Shown here one piece after another: positions 23,036 through 31,666 of a stretch of 64,000 bases of DNA (within the stretch, counting starts at the first letter, position 1; each line of letters begins with the position of its first letter). The position numbers and the translations under genes were made by a program. The stretch comes from Frankia sp. AgB1.9 (GTDB lineage: Bacteria; Actinomycetota; Actinomycetes; Frankiales; Frankiaceae). The notes below the pieces were generated by a model, which saw nothing but the letters and a program-made list of their open reading frames with translations, did not search any database and was not told where the DNA came from. Location: the NCBI RefSeq assembly GCF_016786355.1, contig NZ_JADWYX010000041.1:1-64000 (forward strand), read 5' to 3'.

Positions 23036-24667
23036 TCAAGAGCCTCCAGTCGCTCGCCGCCCGTCGGACGGGCCGAACCCGGCGAGCGCGGCTGTCCACA
23101 CCTCGGCGGCCTCGGCAGGCGTGACGCGGTCCCCGAGCCACGCGACATGCTGGTCAGGGCGGACGAGGACGAGCGCGCGGCCGAGGAACTGGTCGACGGG
23201 CACGCCGATCTCGGCCACGGAGGTCACGGGGACACCGAGGGACTCGGCCACCGTGAGGAGGGGCTCGCCGAGCGCCGGGTCGCCGAGGAGCGTGAAACCC
23301 GGGCCGAGCAGGTCGTACAGCGACAGCCCCGGCTGGACCCATCGGTGCGGCAGCCGGTTGCCGGGTATCGCGCGCGGCGCGAAGTCCGTCCCGTCGGTCG
23401 TCTGCGATCCCAGCCCCGGCCCGTAGGCGTACCCGAGGACGAGGCCGGAGCAGTAGAACTCGAGGCGCTTCGCGGCTCGGACCTGTTCGGCGAGGACCCG
23501 AACGGCGGCGGGGTCGTCGTGCGCCGCCGCGGTCGCGAGGTCGGTCGGCAGCGCGGCCGTGTTCGCGGCGGCGATGGCGATGGTCTGCTCGGCGACGGGT
23601 CGGCGTTCCGCCTCATAGCTCTCGAGCAGCGCGGCCGGGGCCCAGCCCCGCAGCACCGCGGCCAGCTTCCAGCCGAGGTTGACCGCGTCGCCGACTCCGG
23701 TGTTGTAGCCATGGCCGCCCCACGGCGGGTTCTGGTGGGCGGCGTCGCCGACCAGGAAGCGCCGCGCCGATCGGTAGCGGTCGACCAGCAGCGCGCGGGC
23801 CTGCCACGGGTCGGTTCCGAGCACCTCGACAGGGACCTCACGGCCGACCAGAGCGCGGACGAGGGCCGCCGGGTCGGCGCGGTCGTCGTCGGGGCGACCG
23901 GTGGCGATGGCCCACCAGGTGTCGGCCAGGTCGAGTGGACCTACGACTCCCGGCGCGGCGGGGTTGAGCACCCAGTAGTGCAGCGCCGGGCCGCCGACCA
24001 GGTGGTCGGCGAGGCCCGGGCTGCGAAAGACGACGCTGAGATTGGGGCGCCCGGAGTTCCCGCCCTGGTACGAGGCGCCGATCGCGGCGCGCACGAGGCT
24101 GCGTGCCCCGTCCGCGCCGACGACGTAGTCGGCTTCGAACGTGGTCGAGGCCTCGTCGTCGGGCCCGTCGCCAGTGTCGCGAGCGCCGTCCGGGCCGATG
24201 ACTCCCGTGACCGAGCCGGGGTGTTCCGCGAGGGACAGCACCCGTTGGCCGAGCAGCAGGCGGCAGCCCGGCGTCCCGGCCAGGGTGTCGCGCAGCGCCT
24301 GTTCGACCACCGGCTGACCGACCTGCTGGCCTGGCTCGGCGACAAGGTCATGATCGGCCGGGTCCAGCCCGAGCACGCCGCGCAGGCGGACGATCTGCTG
24401 GCCGGTGGCGGTCGTGCAGAACGCGATGTCGCTGGACCACCCGACCGGGATGGGCGCGCGCTTGCGGATCTCGTCGGCGAACGACCACCGTCTGAACAGC
24501 TCCATCGTCCGGGCGGAGGTGGTCTTCGCCCGCGGCCGCGTCGCGGACACCGTCACGCGTGGTTCGACGACCACGCAGTCGATGCCCTGGAACGTCAGCT
24601 CCATCGCGGTCGCCAGGCCCACCGGGCCGCCGCCCACGATGAGCACCTGGGTGCGGATCGGGGTCAT
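23036..24667 (-). CDS. FAD-dependent aromatic hydroxylase (PF01494)
   Basis: 543 residues of the p-hydroxybenzoate hydroxylase class. The dinucleotide motif VLIVGGGPVGLATAMEL is at residues 8-24, the DG motif is YVVGADGARSLVRAAIGASY and the GD motif FLVGDAAHQNPPWGGHGYNTGVGDAVNLGWKL. A C-terminal thioredoxin-like region (about 390-543) lacks a CxxC, as in MhpA/phenol hydroxylase relatives. It would insert one oxygen into a phenolic ring using NAD(P)H. Last gene of the eight-gene operon that starts at 31430, 17 bp after the alpha/beta hydrolase. The substrate is not readable, but with a VOC dioxygenase candidate, C-C hydrolase and FAH protein it fits a meta-cleavage pathway. Confidence 0.87.
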   Translation of the reverse strand: MTPIRTQVLIVGGGPVGLATAMELTFQGIDCVVVEPRVTVSATRPRAKTTSARTMELFRRWSFADEIRKRAPIPVGWSSDIAFCTTATGQQIVRLRGVLGLDPADHDLVAEPGQQVGQPVVEQALRDTLAGTPGCRLLLGQRVLSLAEHPGSVTGVIGPDGARDTGDGPDDEASTTFEADYVVGADGARSLVRAAIGASYQGGNSGRPNLSVVFRSPGLADHLVGGPALHYWVLNPAAPGVVGPLDLADTWWAIATGRPDDDRADPAALVRALVGREVPVEVLGTDPWQARALLVDRYRSARRFLVGDAAHQNPPWGGHGYNTGVGDAVNLGWKLAAVLRGWAPAALLESYEAERRPVAEQTIAIAAANTAALPTDLATAAAHDDPAAVRVLAEQVRAAKRLEFYCSGLVLGYAYGPGLGSQTTDGTDFAPRAIPGNRLPHRWVQPGLSLYDLLGPGFTLLGDPALGEPLLTVAESLGVPVTSVAEIGVPVDQFLGRALVLVRPDQHVAWLGDRVTPAEAAEVWTAALAGFGPSDGRRATGGS

Positions 24668-24684
24668 CGAGGTCGCCTGACCGC

Positions 24685-25590
24685 TCACTCGGCTTTGATG
24701 CAGCAGGCGAGCGCGAACGCCAGCTGTTCGAGCTGGAAGGCGGCCGAGGACCGGTGGAAGTCGATGCAGTGCCCGGAGGACGGGACCAGGCGCGCGTTCA
24801 CGGAAGGCGCCGCCCCGAAGGCGGCGGCGAAGCCGGCGACCTGCTGCTCGTCGGTGATCCACAGTTTGTCGAACTCACCCTGCCGCGCGTGGACCGGGAC
24901 GTTGACCTGCCCGGCGACCGAGCCGACCCGCTCGATCCAGCCGCCGGTGATGTCGAGCAGCTCGGCCCGGGGTACCGGCGCGTCCGCGACGTGGCTGGCC
25001 GCCGGCATGAGGTCCGGGTACGTCCAGTCCGGGCCGAACATGACGAAGTCCTTCATCGGGCTGGGCAGCTCGACCATGGGGATGTCGGGCAGCGCGTCCC
25101 AGGCGGCGCGTGACTCCCCCGGCACCCGCAGCAGGCAGCCGGAGACCGCGATGCCCAGCAGCGGCCACGACGGTCGCCGGGCGGCCAGGGCGGTGACCAC
25201 GGCACCTCCGATCGAGTGGCCGATCAGCACGACGCCGCTGGCACCGTTCCCGTACCTGTCCCACAGCTCACCGACGAGGTGGTCCAGCACGTCGGCGTTC
25301 GCCAGGATGATCGACTCGCCCGGCTCGATCGCCGAACTCCCCCGGTAGCCGGGCCGGTCGATCGCGATCACCGGCACGCCGACCGCGGCCGCGCGGTCGA
25401 GCAGCGAATAGCCGGGAACGTCGAAGTAGGTCGACGTGTAGGTGCCTCCGTGCAGCGCGATGACCAGTGGCGTGTCGGGACGTAACGGCGTTTCCGTCCA
25501 TCGCTGGCGGCCGGAGAAGGTCAGGCCCCTGGCCGGCCCGTTCCCGGTCACGGTGTGACCGAATTCCTCCGTGCTGGCGCTTGTCATCAC
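24685..25590 (-). CDS. Alpha/beta hydrolase
   Basis: About 301 residues; GTG at 25590 and ATG at 25587 are both usable behind an AAAGGAAA site. PLVIALHGGTYTSTYFD gives the HGG oxyanion region, GVVLIGHSIGGAVV the nucleophile elbow with S126, and PSSGHCIDFHRSS the catalytic His near the C-terminus. In meta-cleavage operons this fold acts as the C-C bond hydrolase of the ring-fission product; an esterase acting on the imported compound is equally possible. It lies 49 bp downstream of the HIT gene and 17 bp upstream of the hydroxylase in the same operon. Confidence 0.83.
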   Translation of the reverse strand: MMTSASTEEFGHTVTGNGPARGLTFSGRQRWTETPLRPDTPLVIALHGGTYTSTYFDVPGYSLLDRAAAVGVPVIAIDRPGYRGSSAIEPGESIILANADVLDHLVGELWDRYGNGASGVVLIGHSIGGAVVTALAARRPSWPLLGIAVSGCLLRVPGESRAAWDALPDIPMVELPSPMKDFVMFGPDWTYPDLMPAASHVADAPVPRAELLDITGGWIERVGSVAGQVNVPVHARQGEFDKLWITDEQQVAGFAAAFGAAPSVNARLVPSSGHCIDFHRSSAAFQLEQLAFALACCIKAE

Positions 25591-25639
25591 GGTTTCCTTT
25601 CCGCGGTCGGGCGAATTGGTGGTCGGGCGAAGGAGGTGG

Positions 25640-26107
25640 TCATCCGGCCTCGGCCGCGACGCCGCGGGGCAGCGCTCGGGCGAGGGCTGCCCGCAGGGCC
25701 GGCACCAGCGCGCGAGCGGCGAGCGCGTCGGCCGACTCCAGCCGGAGCTTCAGGATGTCGCCGGCCCGCCGGTCGGACGGCACGTGCGCACCGCGCGGCG
25801 CGACGAGCACGTGGAAGTGCGGGTAGTTCTCGCCGAAGACCAGCAGGTAGGTCGACGGCGCGTCCATGACCTCGGAGACCGCCGCGACGAGGTCACGGGC
25901 CCGGCGGCCAAAGCTGTCCAGCTCCTCGTCGGAAAGACCGGTGATCCGTTCGGCGTGCCGGCGGGCCCGCAGGATGATCCAGCCCGGCACCTCGTAGCCG
26001 GGCACGATCTCGGCCGCCCAGAGCTCGTCGCGGAAGACGACGCTGGCGTCCTCGGCGTCCTCCGTCGCGCACAGCAGGCAGGCGTCGTGCAGCGGTTGCT
26101 GGGTCAT
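25640..26107 (-). CDS. HIT-superfamily protein with an altered His triad
   Basis: 155 residues. CLLC near residue 11 is the zinc CxxC of many HIT proteins; VPGWIILRARRHAERITGLSDEELDSFGRRARDLV is the core. The catalytic region reads ENYPHFHVLVAPR, where the canonical motif is HxHxH: two histidines remain and the first is Tyr. HIT enzymes split nucleoside phosphate bonds, so a member in a catabolic operon is odd; the substituted first histidine may change activity. Its ATG lies 3 bp after the VOC stop, so the two are tightly coupled. Confidence 0.78.
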   Translation of the reverse strand: MTQQPLHDACLLCATEDAEDASVVFRDELWAAEIVPGYEVPGWIILRARRHAERITGLSDEELDSFGRRARDLVAAVSEVMDAPSTYLLVFGENYPHFHVLVAPRGAHVPSDRRAGDILKLRLESADALAARALVPALRAALARALPRGVAAEAG

Positions 26108-26110
26108 CGG

Positions 26111-26683
26111 TCAGCTCACGCCGATCAGCGCGGGCATCGGATCGGGCAGCCCGGCCTTGACCGCCCAGGCGCGGTCGCACAGCTCCTCGGCGCTGGCGCC
26201 GGCGCGGCGGGCCTGGAGCAGCTGCTCGGGATCGAACGCCGGCCCGACGGAGTCGGCCGCGTACTCGGGCCCGTTCATGTAGGCCGTCGCCTGGTCCGGT
26301 TCGGCGAACCGGTCGACCTGGATCTCGACCATGTTCCGGTCGGGGTCCCGGTAGTACATCGACAGCGTGACGCCGTGCGCGATGCACACCGCCGGGAGGA
26401 TGCCCTGGGAACGAAGCTGCACGTAACGTTCCAACAGGTCGTCGATATCGGTGAAGGTGTAGGCGGCGTGGTGCATGGCCGCGGTCGTCGGTGTCTTGGG
26501 CTCCAGCGGTACCGGCGCCTTGATGAAGGCGACCCGGTGGTGCTCGTCGTCGAAGGTGATGAACCCGAGGCCGTCATCCTCATAGACGACGTGCGCGGCG
26601 AGAACGGAGCAGTACCAGTCGATCATCTCCTTGGGCTGGCTCGTCTGGAAGACGATGTGCGCGAACCTCGGCGCGACGGTCAT
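26111..26683 (-). CDS. VOC-family protein, extradiol-dioxygenase-like
   Basis: 190 residues, a vicinal-oxygen-chelate fold. FAHIVFQTSQPKEMIDWYCSVLAAHVVYEDDGLGFITFDDEHHRVAFIK is the first beta-alpha-beta-beta-beta module and MHHAAYTFTDIDDLLERYVQLRSQGI the start of the second, ending YYRDPDRNMVEIQVDRF with the metal-ligand Glu. Histidines H9 and that in MHHAAYTF are the other likely ligands. The modules resemble biphenyl-2,3-diol and catechol 2,3-dioxygenases, making ring cleavage the best guess, but glyoxalase-like members look similar. Immediately upstream of the HIT gene and 49 bp after the FAH gene. Confidence 0.8.
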   Translation of the reverse strand: MTVAPRFAHIVFQTSQPKEMIDWYCSVLAAHVVYEDDGLGFITFDDEHHRVAFIKAPVPLEPKTPTTAAMHHAAYTFTDIDDLLERYVQLRSQGILPAVCIAHGVTLSMYYRDPDRNMVEIQVDRFAEPDQATAYMNGPEYAADSVGPAFDPEQLLQARRAGASAEELCDRAWAVKAGLPDPMPALIGVS

Positions 26684-26732
26684 CTGTCGATCCCCTTTCC
26701 AGCAAGGGTTTGTGGCGGTTGCCGGTAAAGAT

Positions 26733-27587
26733 TCAGGCCGGCGCCTGCGGTACGAAACGGTTACGCATCGATCCGATGTTCTCGATCGTCGTGACCAGTT
26801 CGTCGCCGGGCTTCAGCAGCACCTTCGGGTCACGGGCCCAGCCGATGCCGGACGGCGTTCCGGTGAAGATGACGTCACCCGGAAAAAGCGGGAGGACCGC
26901 CGACAGCCGGGCGATGATCTGAGCTACCGGAAAAATCATGATCTTGGTTCGCGCTCGCTGCATCTCGACGCCGTTCACGCTGCAGCTGATCTCAAGGTCG
27001 TCAGGGTTCTCGAAAGCGTCCGGAGTGACCAGCTGCGGACCGATCGGGGCGAAGCCGGGAAAGGACTTGCCGAGATTGAACTGCGGCGTCGGCGGGCGCA
27101 GCTGCAGCTCACGCTCGGAGATGTCCTGACCGACGGTCAGCCCGGCGACGTAGTCCCACGCGTTCTCGGCCGCGACGTGATAAGCGGGCGCACCGATGAC
27201 CACGACGAGCTCGGCCTCGAAGTCGACCGATCCGGGCGGCACCTCGATGTCGCTGACCGGCCCGGCGACCGAGGACGGGAACTTGGTGAACACGACCATG
27301 CCGTCGCTCGGCGTCTCCATGGCCGATTCCTCGGCATGGTCCAGGTAGTTCAGGCCGATGGCGAAGACCTGTCGCGGCTGGGGCGCGGGGGCGCCGAGCG
27401 CCGTCTCGTCCAGTGGCCGCGACGCCACGCGGGAATCCACCTCGGCCGCCCAGGCGCGGAACTGCGCCCATTGCTCGTAGACGGCCTGAACTCCCGGGCC
27501 GAACCGGCCGCCACTGGCCGTGGCCACGTCGACCACGCCATCGTCGCGCACCAGGCCAAGGCGCCCACCCGTGTTGACGATCCGCAT
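26733..27587 (-). CDS. Fumarylacetoacetate hydrolase (FAH) family protein
   Basis: 284 residues. The N-terminal domain is about 1-75; the catalytic FAH domain starts QVFAIGLNYLDHAEESAMETP and includes PSDGMVVFTKFPSSVAGP, SVDFEAELVVVIG (metal-binding Glu residues), GLTVGQDISERELQL and LPLFPGDVIFTGTPSGIGWARDPKVLLKPGDELVTTIENIG. Members hydrolyse or decarboxylate beta- and gamma-keto acids after ring cleavage (fumarylacetoacetate, acylpyruvates, oxalocrotonate). Here it most likely acts after the VOC and alpha/beta enzymes. It begins 8 bp downstream of the permease stop in the same operon. Confidence 0.87.
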   Translation of the reverse strand: MRIVNTGGRLGLVRDDGVVDVATASGGRFGPGVQAVYEQWAQFRAWAAEVDSRVASRPLDETALGAPAPQPRQVFAIGLNYLDHAEESAMETPSDGMVVFTKFPSSVAGPVSDIEVPPGSVDFEAELVVVIGAPAYHVAAENAWDYVAGLTVGQDISERELQLRPPTPQFNLGKSFPGFAPIGPQLVTPDAFENPDDLEISCSVNGVEMQRARTKIMIFPVAQIIARLSAVLPLFPGDVIFTGTPSGIGWARDPKVLLKPGDELVTTIENIGSMRNRFVPQAPA

Positions 27588-27595
27588 GCCACTCC

Positions 27596-28708
27596 TTAGT
27601 TCGGTGCCGTCTCATTCGGTGCCGTTTCGAATTCCGCGCGCCGCTCGCGACCGCGAGGTCGTAGCGTGCGCCTGATCGCGGCCGTTCGGGCGGTGGGAGC
27701 CTTCTGGTACTGGGCGAAGCCGATCGCCGCGATCAGCGCCACCCCGTCGAAGAGATCCGGCAGCCAGATGGGGGCGCCGCCGAGCTGCAGTCCCTTGACG
27801 CCGACGGCGAGGACGGCCACGGCCATCAGCGTCCCGGCCACGTTGAAGCGGCCGCCCCGGAACTGCGTCGAGCCCAGGAAGGCCGCGGCGAAGGCGGGCA
27901 GCAGGTAGGACTGGGTGATCGTCGGGTCGCCGGTCGCCAGCTGCGAGCTGGCCAGCACACCGGCCATCGCGACGATGACGCCGCACGTCACCGTCGCCAG
28001 CAGGATCATCCGCGAGGTGCGGACCCCGGCGAGCCGGGCGGCCTCCACGTTCCCGCCGGTGGCGTAGATCCGTCGGCCGACCGCGGTGCGGTCGAGGAAG
28101 TACCAGACGATCAGCGAGACGGCGGCGAGTACGTACACCGGGTAGGTCACGCCGAACAGCTCGTCGGTCCCGATCTTCTGGAACGACGTGCCGAGGTCGA
28201 GGATCTGCTGGCTGCCGGAGATCCAGTCGATCATGGCGATGAGGATCGAGCTGATCGCGAGTGTCCCGATCATCGAGGGGACTCGGGCCCGGACGATGAG
28301 CAGGGTGAGCACCACGCCGACCGCCGCCCCCGCGAGCAGGCTGAGCAGGATGGCCACCGGGATCGGCAGACCCTGGCGGGCCAGGAACCAGGCCACCAGG
28401 ATGCCGCCGATCCCCGCCTCGGACCCGATCGCCAGGTCGATGACGCCGGCCGACAGCGAGACGATGAGACCGACCGCGACCAGGCCGGTGACCGCCTGGC
28501 TGTCGAGCAGCAGCCGCCAGGTCTGCAGGGTGAGGAAGGTGTCCGGCTCCCACACCGCGAAGACGACGAACAGCAGCGCGAACAGGTACACCGCGCTCGC
28601 GTTGCGCGGCGAGAGCCACCGCCGCAGCCGGGCGCCGATGGGTGGCCGCGCGTCCGGGCGGGCGGCCGCGGCCGGTGCGATCGGGCGGGTCGCGGGCTGG
28701 ACCGTCAT
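27596..28708 (-). CDS. ABC importer permease, ribose (RbsC) type
   Basis: 370 residues from the ATG at 28708, which overlaps the ATPase stop by 4 bp. About ten hydrophobic spans, from NASAVYLFALLFVVFAVWEP to LFDGVALIAAIGFAQY; LVAVGLIVSLSAGVIDLAIGSEAGIGGILVAW is the BPD_transp_2 signature and GRRIYATGGNVEAARLAGVRTSRMILL the cytoplasmic loop that contacts the ATPase. It forms the membrane channel, probably as a homodimer, with the preceding ATPase and binding protein. Carbohydrate-class importers of this kind are also recruited for non-sugar substrates, which the catabolic genes downstream suggest here. Confidence 0.9.
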   Translation of the reverse strand: MTVQPATRPIAPAAAARPDARPPIGARLRRWLSPRNASAVYLFALLFVVFAVWEPDTFLTLQTWRLLLDSQAVTGLVAVGLIVSLSAGVIDLAIGSEAGIGGILVAWFLARQGLPIPVAILLSLLAGAAVGVVLTLLIVRARVPSMIGTLAISSILIAMIDWISGSQQILDLGTSFQKIGTDELFGVTYPVYVLAAVSLIVWYFLDRTAVGRRIYATGGNVEAARLAGVRTSRMILLATVTCGVIVAMAGVLASSQLATGDPTITQSYLLPAFAAAFLGSTQFRGGRFNVAGTLMAVAVLAVGVKGLQLGGAPIWLPDLFDGVALIAAIGFAQYQKAPTARTAAIRRTLRPRGRERRAEFETAPNETAPN

Positions 28709-30303
28709 GTGGCCACCTCCGGCCTGAGCTCGTCGGGAGACTGGTGCGCCGAGTCGGCCCGCGCCACGGCGTGGACGAGCGCGGTCTCGGTGAGGGCCGC
28801 GCCGGTCAGCTCGCCCACGATGCGCCCTCGTTCGACGAGCAGCACCCGGTCGCAGATCGACACGAGCTCCTTGGCGTCGGCGGAGCTGACCAGCACCGCG
28901 GTGCCCTGGGCCGCCGCGCGTTGGATGAGCCGGTAGATGGCGGCCTTGGCCCCGATGTCGACGCCCTGAGTGGGCTCGTCGAGCAACAGCAGCCGCGGGC
29001 TGGTGCGCAGCCACTTGGCCAGGACGACCTTCTGCTGGTTTCCGCCGCTGAAGGTGGACAGCGGGCGGTCCGCCAGCGGTGGGCGCAGCTCGACCTCGTC
29101 GACCCAGCGCCGGGCCTCCGCGCGCTCGGCCGTCAGACGAAGCGCGCCGAGCCGGCCACGCAGGCGCCGCAGCGCCGGCAGGGTGAGGTTCTCGCGCATG
29201 CTCATCGTCATGACCGCGCCGAGCCGGTGCCGGTCAGCCGGAACGAAAGCCGCGCCACGCTCGATCGCGCTGGTCAGGTCACCCGGTGCCAGCTCGGTCC
29301 CGCCGAGGCTGACCCGCCCGCCGCGGCGTCGCACGGACCCGAAGAGCAGGGCGTTGACGTTCTCGCGGCCCGAACCGAGCACGCCCGACACGCCGACGAC
29401 CTCACCGGCGCGCAGCCGCAGGCTCACGCCGTCCACCCGCGCGCCGCGCAGGTCGTCGACCTCCAGCACGACCGCCTCGGAGCCGCTGGCGGCGGGTCGG
29501 GCGTCGGTGACGGCCGTACCGACGATGGCCCTGACGAGCGAGTCGTCATCCAGCTGCCCGGCGGCCGCCTCGGCGACCAGCCTGCCGTCGCGCAGGACGA
29601 CGACGCGGTCCGCGAGGGCCCGCACCTCGTCGAGGCGGTGCGAGATGAAGATGATGCCGGCGCCGGCCGCCGCGACCCGGCGCACCGCCTCGAACAGCCG
29701 GGCGACCTCGTCGCGGTGGAAGGCGGTGGTCGGCTCGTCGAGGACGAGCACGTTCTCCGGGTGCTGCCAGCCGTCCATGGCCCTGGCGATCGCGACGATC
29801 GCGCGCTCCGCCGGCGAGAGCAGGGCCACCGGCGCCCGCACGTCGATGTCCGCCCCGAACCGGGCGGTCAGCCGCTGGGCCCTGACGTGCTCGCCGCGCC
29901 GGGCCGGGGTGATCCACCGGGAGCCGAGTGGTCGACCGAGGTCGAGGTTCTCGGTCGTGCTCAGCATGGGCAGCAGCCCGAGGTCCTGATGGATGAAATG
30001 CAGCCCCCGCCCGTCCCGCGCCGGGACGAGCCGGCCCGATCCGTCACCCACCTCGATGGTCGCGCCCGGGTCGGGCTGGTGGACTCCGGCAAGCAGCTTC
30101 ACCAGCGTCGACTTGCCCGACCCGTTCTGGCCGACGACGGCCAGGATCTCGCCGGCACCCACCTGCAACGAGAGGTCATCGAGCGCCTTGGTGCCGACGA
30201 ACGTCTTCGACAGGTGTGACACCCGCAGCAGCACCCGGGGCTGGGGCGCCGGCCGGGTGGCCACCCCGGCTCCCGGCGCGTGGCCGACCATCCGCGGCGT
30301 CAT
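28705..30303 (-). CDS. ABC importer ATPase, RbsA type with two ATPase domains
   Basis: 532 residues from the ATG at 30303, which overlaps the binding-protein stop (ATGA). The first ABC domain has Walker A GQNGSGKST (58-66), a signature region with the variant LSPAE, and Walker B VLVLDEPTTAF. The second has the degenerate GVLGSGREN loop typical of RbsA, signature FSGGNQQKVV and Walker B LLLLDEPTQGVDIG. Both halves are therefore present and ordinary for the family apart from LSPAE. It energises the permease encoded next. Confidence 0.92.
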   Translation of the reverse strand: MTPRMVGHAPGAGVATRPAPQPRVLLRVSHLSKTFVGTKALDDLSLQVGAGEILAVVGQNGSGKSTLVKLLAGVHQPDPGATIEVGDGSGRLVPARDGRGLHFIHQDLGLLPMLSTTENLDLGRPLGSRWITPARRGEHVRAQRLTARFGADIDVRAPVALLSPAERAIVAIARAMDGWQHPENVLVLDEPTTAFHRDEVARLFEAVRRVAAAGAGIIFISHRLDEVRALADRVVVLRDGRLVAEAAAGQLDDDSLVRAIVGTAVTDARPAASGSEAVVLEVDDLRGARVDGVSLRLRAGEVVGVSGVLGSGRENVNALLFGSVRRRGGRVSLGGTELAPGDLTSAIERGAAFVPADRHRLGAVMTMSMRENLTLPALRRLRGRLGALRLTAERAEARRWVDEVELRPPLADRPLSTFSGGNQQKVVLAKWLRTSPRLLLLDEPTQGVDIGAKAAIYRLIQRAAAQGTAVLVSSADAKELVSICDRVLLVERGRIVGELTGAALTETALVHAVARADSAHQSPDELRPEVAT

Positions 30304-31430
30304 CCCCACAGCGCGGCGAACCGCTGCGCGACGTCGGGGTAGCCGGTCCAGCCTCGCTGGACGTCGGTTGCGGTGACGTCATTCTTGGTCAGGAACTGCA
30401 TGTCCACCTCGAGGTTGGACTGGGGCGTCGTCTGGTGTGCGATGAGGCGGGCGGCGGCGTTGACCTGCATCCAGATCTGGACCGGGAAGTCGAGGGCCAG
30501 CCCGGCGGTCAGCCCACCGTCACGGATGTCCTGGAGGTTGCTGGGGGTCGGCGCGAAACCGAGCGTCGTGGGCGAGAGGTGCGCGTTCTTCAGTGCCGCC
30601 GCCAGGCCGGTCGCGCCTTCCATCGAGGCGAACACGACCGTGTTGGTCTCCGGGTGTGACTGCAGATAGCTGATGACCTGGTTCGGGGCCGTCGTGCCGA
30701 ATGTCGTGACCGAGAGCTGCTGGTAGCTCGCCCTGCATCCGGAACACGCCGCGATGGCCTTGGCGAACCCCTCCTGCATCGAGGTGGAGAACGTCAGCTC
30801 CGGCGTCCCGAAGAACACCACGTTCGCCTTCGGCCCCTTGTTGACCGTCACCCAGTCGGCCATCAGCTGACCGGCCCGGTTGGTGCTGGCGGCGCCGCCG
30901 ATCGCCTGCTGCACGCCGTAGGGCTCGCCGCCGACCGTCCCGCCACCGACGACGACGGATCCCGCGGAGCCCAGCTTGTGCAGGTAGTCGCCGTACAGCT
31001 GCGGGCTCGACGCCCCGATGAGAACGGCGGCGGGATTCTGCGTGAGGGCCGTGGCGGCCGCGGCCTGCGCGGTGGTGGCCGAGGATCCCGAGTTCACGAT
31101 CCCGAGGTCGACGCCCAGCGCCTTCGTCGGCGCGGGCAGCAGGTTGGCGAAGATGGCGCACACCGGGGCCCCGCACTGTAAGAAGACGAACTTGCTTCCG
31201 GGCGCCGGGCGTTTCGCCAGCTTCTCGGTCGCGGGGAACGTGCTCGGATGCCCGACATACGGCGCGATCGCGGCCGCGGCCGCCACGGCGGAGCCGGTGG
31301 CTGTTCCGGCGGCCGGCGTGCTGGACGCGTTCGTGCCCCCGCCGCTGCTGCCGCAGGCCGCCGCGGTCAGCGCGACCGCAGCGAGGCTGACCAGCGCCAC
31401 GCGGTTTTGAGCGAGATGTCTACGACGCAT
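30300..31430 (-). CDS. Substrate-binding lipoprotein of the ribose-type ABC importer
   Basis: 376 residues. A signal peptide with lipobox LTAAAC gives a lipidated C26, followed by a Ser/Gly/Thr/Ala linker and a periplasmic-binding-protein fold: FVFLQCGAPVCAIFANLLPAP, AVLIGASSPQLYGDYLHKLGSAGSVVVGGG, NTVVFASMEGATGLAAALKNA. It sits outside the membrane and delivers solute to the permease. The first strand lacks the usual sugar-binder start and the cleft residues are not recognisable, so the ligand need not be a sugar. First gene of the eight-gene minus-strand operon; its promoter region carries the GntR-type palindrome and three 17-bp repeats. Confidence 0.88.
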   Translation of the reverse strand: MRRRHLAQNRVALVSLAAVALTAAACGSSGGGTNASSTPAAGTATGSAVAAAAAIAPYVGHPSTFPATEKLAKRPAPGSKFVFLQCGAPVCAIFANLLPAPTKALGVDLGIVNSGSSATTAQAAAATALTQNPAAVLIGASSPQLYGDYLHKLGSAGSVVVGGGTVGGEPYGVQQAIGGAASTNRAGQLMADWVTVNKGPKANVVFFGTPELTFSTSMQEGFAKAIAACSGCRASYQQLSVTTFGTTAPNQVISYLQSHPETNTVVFASMEGATGLAAALKNAHLSPTTLGFAPTPSNLQDIRDGGLTAGLALDFPVQIWMQVNAAARLIAHQTTPQSNLEVDMQFLTKNDVTATDVQRGWTGYPDVAQRFAALWG

Positions 31431-31483
31431 TGCGAACTCCCTCGGTGGTGGTTGACCGGCCGGCGAGGCCGTTGGCCGACGCG

Positions 31484-31534
31484 CTCGCGGGCCTGTAGTG
31501 CTCGCGGGCCCGTAGTGCTCGCGGGCCTGTAGTG
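31484..31534. repeat. Three perfect-length 17-bp tandem repeats in a promoter region
   Basis: CTCGCGGGCCTGTAGTG occurs at 31484-31500, 31501-31517 and 31518-31534; the middle copy differs by one base. They lie 54-104 bp upstream of the binding-protein start, between it and the GntR-type site. They may be regulator boxes or leader RNA structure; 17 bp is not a whole helical turn. Confidence 0.75.
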
Positions 31535-31614
31535 GCGGCGTCCCGCGCGAGCCACGACCACTGCGTTTGCAGGGCTGCGGCGTTGCACGACCGCCGCGTT
31601 GGAGGAAGTTAGCA

Positions 31615-31630
31615 GTTATATGTTATAACA
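31615..31630. promoter_or_regulatory. GntR-type operator, divergent promoter region 1
   Basis: GTTATATGTTATAACA contains the perfect 10-bp palindrome TGTTATAACA at 31621-31630. It lies 37 bp upstream of the amidohydrolase start and 185 bp upstream of the binding-protein start, in a rare AT-rich patch. The same palindrome recurs at 38589 and, with one change, at 35366. Confidence 0.8.
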
Positions 31631-31666
31631 GCAACACTCTCATCCTGACGCGCCGGAACCGGGCGG

